NCBI GenBank assembly: GCA_034436355.1
Contig: DAOTVQ010000035.1
Location: forward strand, 62,001-126,000
Direction: 5' to 3'
Source: CP2-2F sp034436355
GTDB taxonomy: Bacteria; Chloroflexota; Anaerolineae; Aggregatilineales; UBA2796
Length of the DNA stretch: 64,000 nucleotides
Below are positions 1-8,570 of the stretch, piece by piece. A program made the position numbers and the translations under genes. Within the stretch, counting starts at the first letter, position 1; each line of letters opens with the position of its first letter. The notes under the pieces were generated by a model that was not told the DNA's origin, ran no database searches, and saw nothing but the letters and a program-made list of their open reading frames with translations.

Positions 1-1
1 G

Positions 2-154
2 GCATATGAACTGGCTGCCGACCAAGAGGTAGCACCCTTCAGAGGTGATCGCTACAAGTCGCAAGGGGGCGAAATCATTGACCTGACTGAAGATATTCAG
101 CCCAACTATGATTACTTCCAAAAAGGTCCCGGCTACAGCGCCCTGAACAAGTAA
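2..154 (+). CDS. C-terminal fragment of an unidentified protein
   Basis: An open frame enters from the left edge and stops with TAA at 152-154, giving the last 50 residues of a protein (it ends GPGYSALNK). The fragment is acidic and polar, rich in D, E, Y and Q, with no membrane segment and no motif I recognise. The gene begins outside the window, so its function cannot be judged. A strong hairpin follows 24 bases after the stop, which supports a real gene end here. Confidence 0.6.
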   Translation, partial: AYELAADQEVAPFRGDRYKSQGGEIIDLTEDIQPNYDYFQKGPGYSALNK

Positions 155-177
155 CGCGCCACACTCTTCTAAACTGC

Positions 178-210
178 GTTGTGGTCTCAGGCTGAGCAAG
201 AGACCACAAC
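178..210. terminator. Hairpin between convergent genes
   Basis: GTTGTGGTCTC at 178-188 pairs perfectly with GAGACCACAAC at 200-210 around an 11-base loop. It lies between the stop of the partial + strand gene (154) and the stop of the - strand VOC gene (217), where a shared terminator is expected. No clear T run follows on either side, so it may terminate weakly or act as an mRNA 3' end stabiliser. Confidence 0.55.
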
Positions 211-216
211 ACCCAT

Positions 217-1185
217 TCAATCCGCATACGCAGCCTCAAAAAATGGCTGAACTGTGAAGCGTACCCCATGCGTTAGCCCATGATCTGCCAGCGGAAACTC
301 GCCTGCTGCTTCGCCTTGCCGCAAACGCACTGCGTAGAGCGACTCGGCGTTGTGGCGTACCGTCAAATAGGCAGCCCGATCCGCCACTTGCCGCCGAATT
401 TCCTCTTTATACTGCTGCCACATCTGCCCTGATTGGTGCAGCAGCGCTGCCACATCCGACGGCAGATCGGTGCTAAAAATAGCATCCAACTGGTCTTCAA
501 GTGCCTCCAACGGTGCCGCTGACCAGCGAATGACCGCCTCGGCTGTTTCGCTCTGCGGCGCACTGATGACAAGCTGAGCATTCTGTAGAGCAAAGACGAC
601 AAAATCAGGCATATCCGCAGGTTCGGAATCTGTGCCAAGCAAGGCATTGTAGCGGGCTTGGCTGGCTGCTAGATCAGGCGTCACCACCTCTATGCCGCCA
701 ATGCCGCGCACACCGTTCGGATGCGCCGTGACGCTTGGCTCGGTTGGTACGCGCAGCGGGCGCGGCGTTCGGTCTTCGATCAAGAAAGGCAGAAAGCCAT
801 CGTCTACCAGCGCCAGCCGCCAAGCAATGCCCGTGCCGTCGGGCTTTTGGCGCGCACCGTCGCGCAGATCGCCCACCGCGACGCGGCGCGCACGCAAGGC
901 TGCCACCACCGTCTCTAGGTTCGGCACACACAGCGCAAAGCCGCTTAACCCTTCGCCCTTTGCCAGCATTGGGCTGAAATCGAGCGCCTCAGGCGCGGGC
1001 GCGGCGCCCGTCGCTGCCAACAATTCTAAGTAGGTGCCATCGGCAAAGATGATCAGGGCATTGTGCGTTGCGCCGCTGGCATGAACGCCACCCTCTAGCA
1101 CGTTGAAACCGAGTGCGCGGTAATCGTCTATGGCAGCTGCCAAGTCGTTGACGGCAATCACGATATGATCAAGCGGGAAGGACAT
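217..1185 (-). CDS. VOC (glyoxalase-like) family protein
   Basis: This 322-residue protein opens with PLDHIVIAVNDLAAAIDDY, the usual first strand and helix of a vicinal-oxygen-chelate module. A second module starts near residue 160 (IGGIEVVTPDLAASQARYNALLG). Two such modules fit the glyoxalase-like domain (PF13468 type) found in uncharacterised dioxygenase/isomerase-fold proteins. H8 and the later acidic residues could bind metal, but the substrate is unknown. I chose the ATG at 1185, preceded by AGGACG, over an upstream GTG at 1215 whose extra residues look unstructured. Downstream of lutC on the same strand, it may be co-transcribed with lutBC, although 48 bases separate them. Confidence 0.8.
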   Translation of the reverse strand: MSFPLDHIVIAVNDLAAAIDDYRALGFNVLEGGVHASGATHNALIIFADGTYLELLAATGAAPAPEALDFSPMLAKGEGLSGFALCVPNLETVVAALRARRVAVGDLRDGARQKPDGTGIAWRLALVDDGFLPFLIEDRTPRPLRVPTEPSVTAHPNGVRGIGGIEVVTPDLAASQARYNALLGTDSEPADMPDFVVFALQNAQLVISAPQSETAEAVIRWSAAPLEALEDQLDAIFSTDLPSDVAALLHQSGQMWQQYKEEIRRQVADRAAYLTVRHNAESLYAVRLRQGEAAGEFPLADHGLTHGVRFTVQPFFEAAYAD

Positions 1186-1233
1186 AAAAACGCGTCCTGT
1201 TTGTTCGTTCTGCACGGGCAGAGTATAGCTTGT

Positions 1234-1932
1234 TTACTGATCAAAAGCGATGACGTGCAGCCACTTTGGTCCATGAACGCCGATGATAATCTGCATCTCG
1301 ATATCGCCGGTGCGGCTGGGGCCCGTCACAAAAACGACGCTGCGCGAGCGCTTGAGCGTTTCCGCGCCGTGTGTGTGCAGCCAATTCTCAGGGCGCGCAT
1401 ACAAGTTTTGGCGCGGCAGCAAGGCAATATGCAGCGGCGGCAGCAGTGAGGGCAGCCGTCCCTGTCCCGCCTCTGTGACCAATGCCAGCGTGCCAGTCGT
1501 AGCAAAGGCAGCATCCACGCCGCTGATGCCAACTGGCACCGAGTCCAGCGCTTGATAGGCAGCTTTCCGATTCACGCCGCTGATCTTTGGCACAATCAGG
1601 CGCACCTGCGCGGCTTCCAGCGCCTGAGCAACGCCTTGAATGGGCAGTTTCTCCCACACAAGCGCTTCCTGAACACCTTCGGCACGCAAGCGCGCCAGCA
1701 GCATCTCAAGGGCTTCTTCGGCATTGGCAGCGTGCTGAAACTGCACGCCTAAGCGCTCCACTTCGGCACGGAAGCGCGCCAAGAGCGCCTCAGGGTCAGC
1801 CGATTCAGTCGGCGAAAGCTGCGTGACGGGCAGCGGATGCTCAGGTGCAGGCGGCACATCTTCAAAAGGCGGCTTGCCCTGCCGCAAACGGGCAAGGATG
1901 GCAGCGCGAGCAGTGTGTGTATCGTGCAGCAT
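1234..1932 (-). CDS. lutC: LutC/YkgG family LUD-domain protein
   Basis: A 232-residue protein with the LUD fold of LutC/YkgG, one subunit of the LutABC iron-sulfur complex that oxidises L-lactate to pyruvate in the cytoplasm. Family features visible are the ISGVDAAFATTGTLALV stretch and the closing SRTGDIEMQIIIGVHGPKWLHV, where the GP(S/T)xTxDIE signature is typical. It starts 6 bases after the stop of lutB and uses a Shine-Dalgarno (AAGGGAG) that lies at the end of lutB, so the two are translationally linked. LutA, the cysteine-rich third subunit, is not next to them, so the lactate assignment rests on two of three subunits. Confidence 0.85.
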   Translation of the reverse strand: MLHDTHTARAAILARLRQGKPPFEDVPPAPEHPLPVTQLSPTESADPEALLARFRAEVERLGVQFQHAANAEEALEMLLARLRAEGVQEALVWEKLPIQGVAQALEAAQVRLIVPKISGVNRKAAYQALDSVPVGISGVDAAFATTGTLALVTEAGQGRLPSLLPPLHIALLPRQNLYARPENWLHTHGAETLKRSRSVVFVTGPSRTGDIEMQIIIGVHGPKWLHVIAFDQ

Positions 1933-1938
1933 ACCGAT

Positions 1939-3354
1939 TCAGCTCCCTTGCTGGCGCTCACGCCACAACTGACGGAAAGGCTTCGCCGCGAAAGGCGGAA
2001 AATCGCGGGTATGCGTCCAGTTGCCGAGCAGCGGGATGGGCAACTGCTGAAGCTGCCCATTCTCGCCTGCCAACGACCGTGTGGCAAGCCGCGCCGCCGC
2101 GCCGCCGATCTCATAGAGCAGCGGTGAGGACATGCCACGCGCCCATGCCGCAATACCGACATCAAGGGCGGGCGGCGAATGCCCTTCTTCCACCAAGTCG
2201 GCGCGCAAGCGCAGCAGCATATCAGGGATGTTGATATCCACAGGGCAGGCAGACTTGCAGGCACCGCACAAGCTGCTGGCATGTGGCAGCGGCAGCGCAT
2301 TGCCCACCCCTTGCAGCAGCGGCGTGATGACCGCGCCTATCGGACCTGAATAGACCCACCCATAGCTATGCCCGCCCACATTTTGGTAAACGGGGCAGGT
2401 GTTCAGGCACGCGCCGCAGCGGATGCAGGCTAACGCCTCTGCATAATCCGTCTGGTGAATGCGGCTGCGCCCGTTATCCAGCAAAATGACGTACATCGCT
2501 TCCGCACCGTCGGGATCATCAGGCTGTGCCGCGCCGCTCATCAGGTGGACGTAAGAGGTCATGCGTTGCCCAGTGGCGCTGCGCGGCAGAAGCTGCACTA
2601 AAGTGGCGAAATCTGCCACCGTCTCCACCACTTTCTCAATGCCTGCAATCACCACATGGACGGGTGGCAGGCTGCTGCACATGCGCCCGTTGCCCTCGTT
2701 GGTCACGATGGCAACCGTCCCCGTCTCTGCGATGAGGAAATTCGCGCCGGTAATGCCCATATCCGCGCTCAGGAACGCCTCGCGCAGTTTTTGGCGGGCA
2801 AAGGCGGTCATCACTTCAGGATCATCGCTGGGCGGCATGTTAAGCTGTGTCATGAACAGATCGCGCACCTGTTCCCGCGTTTTGTGCATGATCGGCATCA
2901 CGATATGGCTTGGCGTATCGCCATCCAACTGCACGATGTATTCGCCTAAATCCGTCTCGATAACGGTTAGGTTGGCAGCCGCAAGGGCATGGTTCAGGTT
3001 AGTCTCTTCGGTTGCCATGCTTTTGCTCTTGACGATAGTCTGCACAGCGTGCCGACGGGCAATCGCCACGACAAGGCGGTTGCATTCAGCGGCATCTTCC
3101 GCCCACAATACTGTGACGCCACGCTCGCTGATGGTTGCCTCAAAGCGCTCTAAGAGGTCGGGCAGGTGGCGTAAGGCGCGCAATTTGGCGGCACGCGCCT
3201 GTTGGCGCAGGGCGTGCGCGTCGGTCACTTCGCCCATCGCACGCAAGCGTCCGTTGGCAGCGTTGGCAGTGCCGCGCCTGAGCGCTGTTTGCAGTTGAAT
3301 GTCGTGCAGGGCAATCGTTGCCGAGTGGTTAAAGGCGTTGGCTTTCAGTTCCAT
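1939..3354 (-). CDS. lutB: LutB/YkgF family iron-sulfur LUD protein
   Basis: A 471-residue protein with an N-terminal LUD domain (about residues 65-300) followed by two cysteine clusters that bind 4Fe-4S centres: CIRCGACLNTCP near residue 309 and CGACKSACPVDI near residue 362. This order is that of LutB/YkgF, the electron-transferring subunit of the L-lactate oxidation complex. Length agrees with the family. The ATG at 3354 has GAGGCG upstream. It leads a lutB-lutC unit that diverges from the PPK2 gene. In most genomes lutA precedes lutB; here the upstream neighbour is PPK2, so LutA must be encoded elsewhere or be replaced. Confidence 0.9.
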   Translation of the reverse strand: MELKANAFNHSATIALHDIQLQTALRRGTANAANGRLRAMGEVTDAHALRQQARAAKLRALRHLPDLLERFEATISERGVTVLWAEDAAECNRLVVAIARRHAVQTIVKSKSMATEETNLNHALAAANLTVIETDLGEYIVQLDGDTPSHIVMPIMHKTREQVRDLFMTQLNMPPSDDPEVMTAFARQKLREAFLSADMGITGANFLIAETGTVAIVTNEGNGRMCSSLPPVHVVIAGIEKVVETVADFATLVQLLPRSATGQRMTSYVHLMSGAAQPDDPDGAEAMYVILLDNGRSRIHQTDYAEALACIRCGACLNTCPVYQNVGGHSYGWVYSGPIGAVITPLLQGVGNALPLPHASSLCGACKSACPVDINIPDMLLRLRADLVEEGHSPPALDVGIAAWARGMSSPLLYEIGGAAARLATRSLAGENGQLQQLPIPLLGNWTHTRDFPPFAAKPFRQLWRERQQGS

Positions 3355-3461
3355 AAGGATGCGCCTCGACTACATAAAAGAGAATTTTCGGGCAACCTGA
3401 TCATACCTGCAAAAGGCGGCAAGTTCCACAGGAGACCTGAGCAAGTGTGCTTCACCTGCCC

Positions 3462-3491
3462 TTAACATTCCGCTGCAAAGTGCGCTACAAT
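3462..3491 (+). promoter_or_regulatory. Candidate sigma-70 promoter for PPK2
   Basis: TTAACA at 3462-3467 and TACAAT at 3486-3491 are separated by 18 bases and end 31 bases before the ATG of the PPK2 gene. The -10 element differs from consensus at one base and the -35 at one base. Confidence 0.55.
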
Positions 3492-3522
3492 GCCCACAGT
3501 TTAAGGAACAGGGAGCCGTTTT

Positions 3523-4353
3523 ATGTCTCAACCACTCATTCCACCGTTTGGTGCGCCCGTCCACTTGCGCGACTATGATCCCGATTATTTGGAAGGCAGC
3601 AGCGGCAAAAAAGATGCCAAAAAAGACCTGAAAAAGAAGCTGGCTGCCGAGATGGAAGCCGACCAACAGCGCCTGGATGTGTTGCAAGAGGCGCTCTATG
3701 CCGAGGGGAAGCACGCGCTGCTGATTGTGCTGCAAGGCATGGATACCTCTGGCAAAGATGGCACTATTCGGCACGTTTTCAGCAGTGTTGATCCGCAAGG
3801 TGTGCAGGTCACATCCTTCAAAGCGCCAACTGCCGATGAACTCGCCCGTGACTTTTTGTGGCGCATTCACCGTGCTGTGCCGCCCAAAGGCATGATCGGC
3901 ATCTTCAATCGCTCTCAGTATGAGGATGTTTTGATCGTGCGCGTGCATAACCTCGTCCCAGAGCACATTTGGCGCGAGCGCTATGATCACATCAACCGCT
4001 TTGAGGAAATGCTGCACGAGCATGGCACAACCATCCTCAAATTCTTTCTGCACATCTCTAAGGCTGAACAGAAAAAACGCCTGACTGAACGGCGTGATAC
4101 GCCCGAAAAACAGTGGAAGTTCTCGCTAGGCGATCTGAAAGAACGTGCCTATTGGGAAGATTATCAGGCAGCCTACGAAGCGGTGCTGACGCACTGTAAC
4201 ACGCCCTACGCGCCTTGGCACATTGTGCCTGCCAACAGCAAGTGGTACCGCAACTATGTGATTGCGCGCACGGTGCGCGAGGCGCTCGAACGCCTTAACC
4301 CGCAATTCCCTGCACCAGAAAAGGGCATTGAGTCAGTCGCAATTCCCGATTAG
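3523..4353 (+). CDS. Polyphosphate kinase 2 family protein (class III-like)
   Basis: A 276-residue PPK2 transferring phosphate between polyphosphate and nucleotides. The Walker A loop QGMDTSGKDG is at residues 71-80 and a Walker B/lid region with IFNRSQYEDVL follows near residue 131. The C-terminal WHIVPANSKWYRN stretch is also typical. From memory it most resembles class III PPK2 (Meiothermus ruber type), which phosphorylates AMP as well as ADP; the class call is an inference. The N terminus is lysine-rich (residues 27-40). It is monocistronic, with its own promoter and a MITE-like element with strong hairpins starting 66 bases after the stop. The likely role is ATP/ADP regeneration or polyphosphate use in energy stress. 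Confidence 0.88.
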   Translation: MSQPLIPPFGAPVHLRDYDPDYLEGSSGKKDAKKDLKKKLAAEMEADQQRLDVLQEALYAEGKHALLIVLQGMDTSGKDGTIRHVFSSVDPQGVQVTSFKAPTADELARDFLWRIHRAVPPKGMIGIFNRSQYEDVLIVRVHNLVPEHIWRERYDHINRFEEMLHEHGTTILKFFLHISKAEQKKRLTERRDTPEKQWKFSLGDLKERAYWEDYQAAYEAVLTHCNTPYAPWHIVPANSKWYRNYVIARTVREALERLNPQFPAPEKGIESVAIPD

Positions 4354-4419
4354 GTTGACCGTTACACAACCCGTGATAAAAAATCTGCACGTGCTTCTGC
4401 CTGCTTCGTTTGTCGTAAC

Positions 4420-4553
4420 TAGAAGCTGTTTCAAAATTTGAGTGCGTTGTAGGTTTTTGCCTGTGGAGCGCGTAATACGCGCTCCACAGGCGGTGATTTC
4501 GAGAGGGCTTCCCTCTCAAACTTACCCTTTATTCGTTTTTGAAATGAGTTCTA
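4420..4553. mobile_element. MITE-like element with internal long hairpin
   Basis: The ends GAAGCTGTTTCAAAA (4422-4436) and TTTTGAAATGAGTTC (4537-4551) form an imperfect inverted repeat, identical at 11 of 15 positions. Each is flanked by TA (4420-4421 and 4552-4553), as expected for a TA target duplication. Inside lies a perfect 15-base-pair hairpin with a 3-base loop (4459-4491, arm GCCTGTGGAGCGCGT) and a second perfect 7-base-pair hairpin (4501-4517). No open reading frame of note is present. The layout fits a small non-autonomous transposon, though the hairpins could instead serve as a terminator for the PPK2 gene. No second copy is in the window. Confidence 0.45.
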
Positions 4554-4700
4554 TGCATGATGCAGAAGCACGTCCCATTCTGTGCTTCTCAGCCCGCGTG
4601 CTTTTACCACAGGCTTTCGCCTTCGCTCACAAGCGTGCTACAATTAATTAAGCGCACTTGCGCCTTATTGACTCTCTATTTTCTTCAGGTGGAAGCGCAC

Positions 4701-5396
4701 ATGGCTGTCAAAGTATTGATTGTTGAAGACGACTCTGAGATGAATCGGCTGTTGCAGCTTGATCTAGAGCAGCACGGCTACGAGACCTGCACAGCAACCA
4801 ACGGCTTGGAAGGCTTGCGGATGTTCCACGAACAGCGCCCAAACTTGGTGGTGCTGGATGTGGCATTGCCCATGATGGATGGCTTAACGGTTTGCCAGCG
4901 CATCCGTGAACTCTCTAACGTGCCGATCCTGATCATGACCGCGCACGCCATCTCGGAAGAAGAAATTGCGCGTGGGCTAAATGTGGGTGCGGATGAATAT
5001 ATGATCAAGCCGATCCGCAACATGGAATTTCATGCGCGGGTGCGCGCCCTAATGCGCCGCGCCGCACGCGATGACGAGACGCTGCAAACAGTTGCCTATA
5101 GCGACGATTATCTAACAGTAGATGTTAATGCGCGCCGCGTCTGGGTGAACGGGCAAGAAATGCGCCTGACGCCAACCGAGTTTAAGCTAATTGCCATCCT
5201 TGTCAAGCATCGCGGGCAAGTGCTGACCTTCAACCAACTCTTGGAGCAGGTCTGGGGGCCTGAATATCACACGGAACATCACTACCCACGCATTTATGTT
5301 TCGCACTTGCGTCGCAAAATCGAGCCTGATCCCAAAACGCCAACCTACATTCAAAGTGAATACGGCGTAGGCTACCGCTTTACCGGCAAACAATAG
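4701..5396 (+). CDS. OmpR/PhoB-type response regulator
   Basis: A 231-residue DNA-binding response regulator. The receiver has the acidic pair D10-D11 (LIVEDDSEM), phospho-acceptor D53 in VVLDVALPMMDG, and conserved K103 in MIKPIRN. A winged-helix output domain spans about residues 130-230 and ends with YVSHLRRKIEPDP and GYRFTG, typical of the OmpR/PhoB class. I place the start at ATG 4701, with AGGTGG upstream; an in-frame extension to 4557 would add unconserved residues and run close to the MITE-like element. No histidine kinase is adjacent, so it is an orphan regulator of unknown signal. Confidence 0.92.
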   Translation: MAVKVLIVEDDSEMNRLLQLDLEQHGYETCTATNGLEGLRMFHEQRPNLVVLDVALPMMDGLTVCQRIRELSNVPILIMTAHAISEEEIARGLNVGADEYMIKPIRNMEFHARVRALMRRAARDDETLQTVAYSDDYLTVDVNARRVWVNGQEMRLTPTEFKLIAILVKHRGQVLTFNQLLEQVWGPEYHTEHHYPRIYVSHLRRKIEPDPKTPTYIQSEYGVGYRFTGKQ

Positions 5397-5433
5397 AATA
5401 ATTTTTTGCACCTTTCCAAAAGGATTTTTTGAG

Positions 5434-6378
5434 ATGCCGAGCAAAATCGTGGTGGTTGCCATCGGCGGCAATTCACTCATCCAGAGCAACGAACGCCGCG
5501 AGATACGCTATCAGTGGGATGCTGTGCGCGAGACGTGCGAACACATCGCCATGCTGATCAAACAGGGCTGGCGCGTGGTCATCACGCATGGTAACGGTCC
5601 GCAGGTCGGCTTTATTTTGCGGCGCGCCGAACTTGCCGCCCATGAAGTACACACCGTGCCACTTGATCTGATCGTTGCCGACACGCAAGGCGCCATCGGC
5701 TATATGGTGCAGCAGGCGCTCCGCAACAGCCTGCGCGCCTTAGGCATTAATCAGAGCGTGGTCACAGTTGTGACGCAGACGGTTGTCCGCCGTGATGACC
5801 CTGCCTTTGAGCGTCCCGATAAGCCGATTGGCGGCTTCCTGAACGAGGCAGAGGCACGGACGTTTGAGGCAGAAGGTTGGCAGGTGGTTGAGGATGCTGG
5901 GCGCGGTTGGCGGCGCGTGGTTGCTTCGCCACAGCCCACTGAAATTGTCGAATTGGACGCCATCCGCGAGATGCTCTACAAAGATTATGTGGTGATCGCT
6001 TGCGGCGGTGGCGGCATTCCTGTGGTGCGGAACGAAAAAGGTGAACTGCGCGGTGTGTATGCCGTTATTGATAAAGATCGCGCTAGCAGTTTGTTGGCAA
6101 CCGGGCTTGGCGCAGACCTATTCCTGATCTCGACTGGTGTGCCGCGCGTGGCAATCCACTTTAACAAGCCCGAACAGCGCCTCTTAGAGCAAGTCACGCT
6201 GCAAGAGGCGCGCCAATACATGGCAGAGGGGCATTTTGCGGCGGGCAGCATGAAGCCAAAGATAGAGGCAGTCATCCGCTTTTTGGAGCGTGGTGGTCCG
6301 TCGGCAGTTATCACCGATCCGCCGAATTTGGCGGCAGCCCTACGCCGTGAGAACGGTACGTGGTTCGTGCCGTCATAG
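5434..6378 (+). CDS. arcC: Carbamate kinase
   Basis: A 314-residue member of the amino acid kinase family that interconverts carbamoyl phosphate plus ADP with ATP and carbamate. The N-terminal VVVAIGGNSL glycine loop, ITHGNGPQVG and the CGGGGIPVV segment are diagnostic of carbamate kinase rather than of acetylglutamate or aspartate kinase. Length matches the family. AAGGA precedes the ATG. It leads a close + strand run with a TOPRIM remnant and threonine synthase, but there is no arginine deiminase or ornithine carbamoyltransferase gene nearby. Its metabolic partner (arginine, agmatine or purine breakdown) cannot be read from the context. Confidence 0.92.
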   Translation: MPSKIVVVAIGGNSLIQSNERREIRYQWDAVRETCEHIAMLIKQGWRVVITHGNGPQVGFILRRAELAAHEVHTVPLDLIVADTQGAIGYMVQQALRNSLRALGINQSVVTVVTQTVVRRDDPAFERPDKPIGGFLNEAEARTFEAEGWQVVEDAGRGWRRVVASPQPTEIVELDAIREMLYKDYVVIACGGGGIPVVRNEKGELRGVYAVIDKDRASSLLATGLGADLFLISTGVPRVAIHFNKPEQRLLEQVTLQEARQYMAEGHFAAGSMKPKIEAVIRFLERGGPSAVITDPPNLAAALRRENGTWFVPS

Positions 6379-6390
6379 AGAAAGCGTTCT

Positions 6391-7206
6391 ATGCTCACCA
6401 AGCTGAACATCCGAAACTTTAAGCGCCTCAGCGAGGCTGACATTGAACTCGGCAGCACGGTTGCCTTTATCGGCAAGCAGCCGCGCCGCATCAATGATCG
6501 CGGCAGCCAACTTCGCAAGGCACTGCGGGATATTCCTGCCAACCACTACTATCAGGCAGCGCGTAAAGGCTGGGTGCTTTATCTCGAAGGCTCAACCGAT
6601 TTGAGCATCTTACGTTCTTTTGCACGGCGGCTCAATCACGCTGCCAGCCACGTGCTGGAGAGCGTTTTCATCCACTATATAGATGGCAACAATCCACAGA
6701 CGGCACGCGATCACTTTTACGGGCTGCGCGAGGCTTATCCCGATCTGATGGGTGTGGCAATTTTTGACCGCTTGGACAAGGATTTACCATCAGAAGCACT
6801 CAGAACGCTGATGTGGCAGCGCCGTGAGATCGAGAACTATTTGTGCAGCCAAGCAACATTGTTTGCCTATGCACAGGCAAATCCCGATGAGGGTAGCGAA
6901 CCTCTTTTTGTCGAACGTCGGCTTCAGACAATGCGGGATCAGATAGAGCGCCTGACACAGGCACTTGCTACGCAGCGTAAACCTGATCCGTGGTCGCCTA
7001 ACCTAAAGGCAACCGATGAATTTCTCGATCCACTTTTCGAGAACTACTATGAAGTGTTAGGCTTATCCAACCAGATGCGGAAGGCGAACTATCATCTTCT
7101 TGCTGATTACGTCCCTATCGCAGAGATTGATCCTGAAATCACTGAAAAACTTGATGCTATCTTAGAAATTGCCCAAAAAGCCAAGCCCGCTGAGGCACTC
7201 GAATGA
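6391..7206 (+). CDS. Internally deleted OLD-type ATPase/TOPRIM protein
   Basis: This 271-residue protein joins two pieces that normally lie hundreds of residues apart. Residues 1-28 (LTKLNIRNFKRL...VAFIG) match the first strands of an ABC/OLD ATPase and stop exactly where the Walker A loop GPNNSGKT would follow. From about residue 45 comes a TOPRIM-like nuclease domain with YLEGSTDL (catalytic Glu), AIFDRLDKD and REIENYL. The reading frame is intact and its ATGA overlaps the start of thrC. I infer an in-frame deletion of the ATPase core from an OLD/GajA-like endonuclease gene, leaving a remnant or an orphan TOPRIM protein. Whether it is functional is unknown. Confidence 0.65.
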   Translation: MLTKLNIRNFKRLSEADIELGSTVAFIGKQPRRINDRGSQLRKALRDIPANHYYQAARKGWVLYLEGSTDLSILRSFARRLNHAASHVLESVFIHYIDGNNPQTARDHFYGLREAYPDLMGVAIFDRLDKDLPSEALRTLMWQRREIENYLCSQATLFAYAQANPDEGSEPLFVERRLQTMRDQIERLTQALATQRKPDPWSPNLKATDEFLDPLFENYYEVLGLSNQMRKANYHLLADYVPIAEIDPEITEKLDAILEIAQKAKPAEALE

Positions 7207-8477
7207 CCCTTACCTACCTTTCCCACTACCAATGCGCCTTATGCGGACGCACCTATGCCCTCGATAGCGTCACCTACACCTGCCCAAGCTGCGGTGCGGT
7301 TGGCACGCTTGATATGCGCTATGACTACGCCGCCCTGCGCCGTGACCTGACGCCCGCACACATCAGCGCGCAAACCCAGCCGCACACCCTCAATATGTGG
7401 CGCTATTTGCCGCTGCTGCCCATGACCGAAACAGCGCACATTCCGCCACTGCACGTCGGCTGGACGCCACTTATCCCCGCGCCGCACCTTGCTGCTGCCC
7501 TAGGCTTGCGTGAGGTGTGGCTGAAAGATGACGGACGCAACCCAACCGGCTCGCTCAAAGACCGTGCCAGTGCTATGGTCGTTGGGCGCGCCCAACAACT
7601 TGGCGTGAAAGTGATCACGACCGCGAGTACGGGCAACGCTGCTGCTGCCTTGGCAGGGCTGTGTGCCAGTGTTGGCATGAGAGCAGTTATTTTTGTGCCT
7701 GCCAAAGCGCCGCCTGCCAAGATCGCGCAGCTGCTGGTCTATGGCGCAACCGTCCTGCTGGTGGATGGCACCTATGACGATGCCTATGCCCTCAGCGTGC
7801 AGGCAAGCGCTGAATACGGCTGGTACTGCCGCAACACCGCCATGAATCCCTACACCACTGAGGGAAAAAAGACCGCTGCCCTTGAGCTTTGCGAGCAGCT
7901 TGGCTGGCGTTCACCCGATGCACTGATCGTCAGTGTGGGCGATGGCAACATCATCGCTGGGCAGCACAAAGGCTTCTATGATCTGCATCAACTGGGCTGG
8001 CTAGAGCGCCTGCCGCGTTTGATCGGTGTGCAAGCCGCCGGCAGCGATAACCTCGTGCGTGCTTGGGAACAGGGCATTTCGGCAGATTCCATGCAGCGCG
8101 GCGGGACTGAAACACTTGCCGATAGCATCTCGGCGGGGCTGCCAAGCGACCGCACTAAGGCACTGCGCGCCGTGCGTGAAACAGAGGGCGCCTATTTCCG
8201 CGTGACAGACACTGAAATTTTGGCGGCGATCCCTTCCATGGCGCGTGCCAGCGGTGTTTTTGCCGAGCCTGCTTGTGCAGCTGCCTATGCTGGGCTGATC
8301 AAAGCGATTGAGTCAGGCGTGCTGCGCGCCGATGAATCAGTGGTGCTGTTGGTGACGGGCAGCGGCTTGAAGGATATTCGCGGCGCTATGCAGAGCGTGG
8401 AAGGCGAAGGTGGCTATCCCGTCGGGCGTGAGATCAGTGCCGTGCGCGACGTGGTGGCGCGCCTTCACCTTGCCTAA
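7203..8477 (+). CDS. thrC: Threonine synthase
   Basis: A 424-residue PLP enzyme converting O-phosphohomoserine to threonine. The PLP lysine is K119 in NPTGSLKDRAS, and the phosphate-binding TASTGNAAAALAG follows. The N terminus carries CALC at 11-14 and CPSC at 27-30, the zinc-ribbon-like lead seen in the longer class of bacterial threonine synthases. Length agrees with that class. The start ATG overlaps the stop of the upstream TOPRIM remnant by 4 bases (ATGA), so translation is coupled to a gene with no evident link to amino acid synthesis; other threonine genes are absent from the window. Confidence 0.92.
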   Translation: MTLTYLSHYQCALCGRTYALDSVTYTCPSCGAVGTLDMRYDYAALRRDLTPAHISAQTQPHTLNMWRYLPLLPMTETAHIPPLHVGWTPLIPAPHLAAALGLREVWLKDDGRNPTGSLKDRASAMVVGRAQQLGVKVITTASTGNAAAALAGLCASVGMRAVIFVPAKAPPAKIAQLLVYGATVLLVDGTYDDAYALSVQASAEYGWYCRNTAMNPYTTEGKKTAALELCEQLGWRSPDALIVSVGDGNIIAGQHKGFYDLHQLGWLERLPRLIGVQAAGSDNLVRAWEQGISADSMQRGGTETLADSISAGLPSDRTKALRAVRETEGAYFRVTDTEILAAIPSMARASGVFAEPACAAAYAGLIKAIESGVLRADESVVLLVTGSGLKDIRGAMQSVEGEGGYPVGREISAVRDVVARLHLA

Positions 8478-8570
8478 ACCTGCCATAATTGGCGCGTTTC
8501 TGCTATGATCACATCTGGCTTGTGAAATAGGACGCAATAATTACCTGTGCAGAGAGGCACATCTCACACC

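Noticed and set aside
2561..3298. Long antisense open frame (245 codons) inside lutB
   Set aside because: The - strand frame is a clear LutB with its motifs in order; the antisense frame has no recognisable domain and is a by-product of codon bias.
4459..4491. Long hairpin after PPK2 as a simple intrinsic terminator
   Set aside because: The stem is perfect but no T run follows, and the flanking inverted repeats with TA ends fit a MITE-like element better; terminator activity remains possible.
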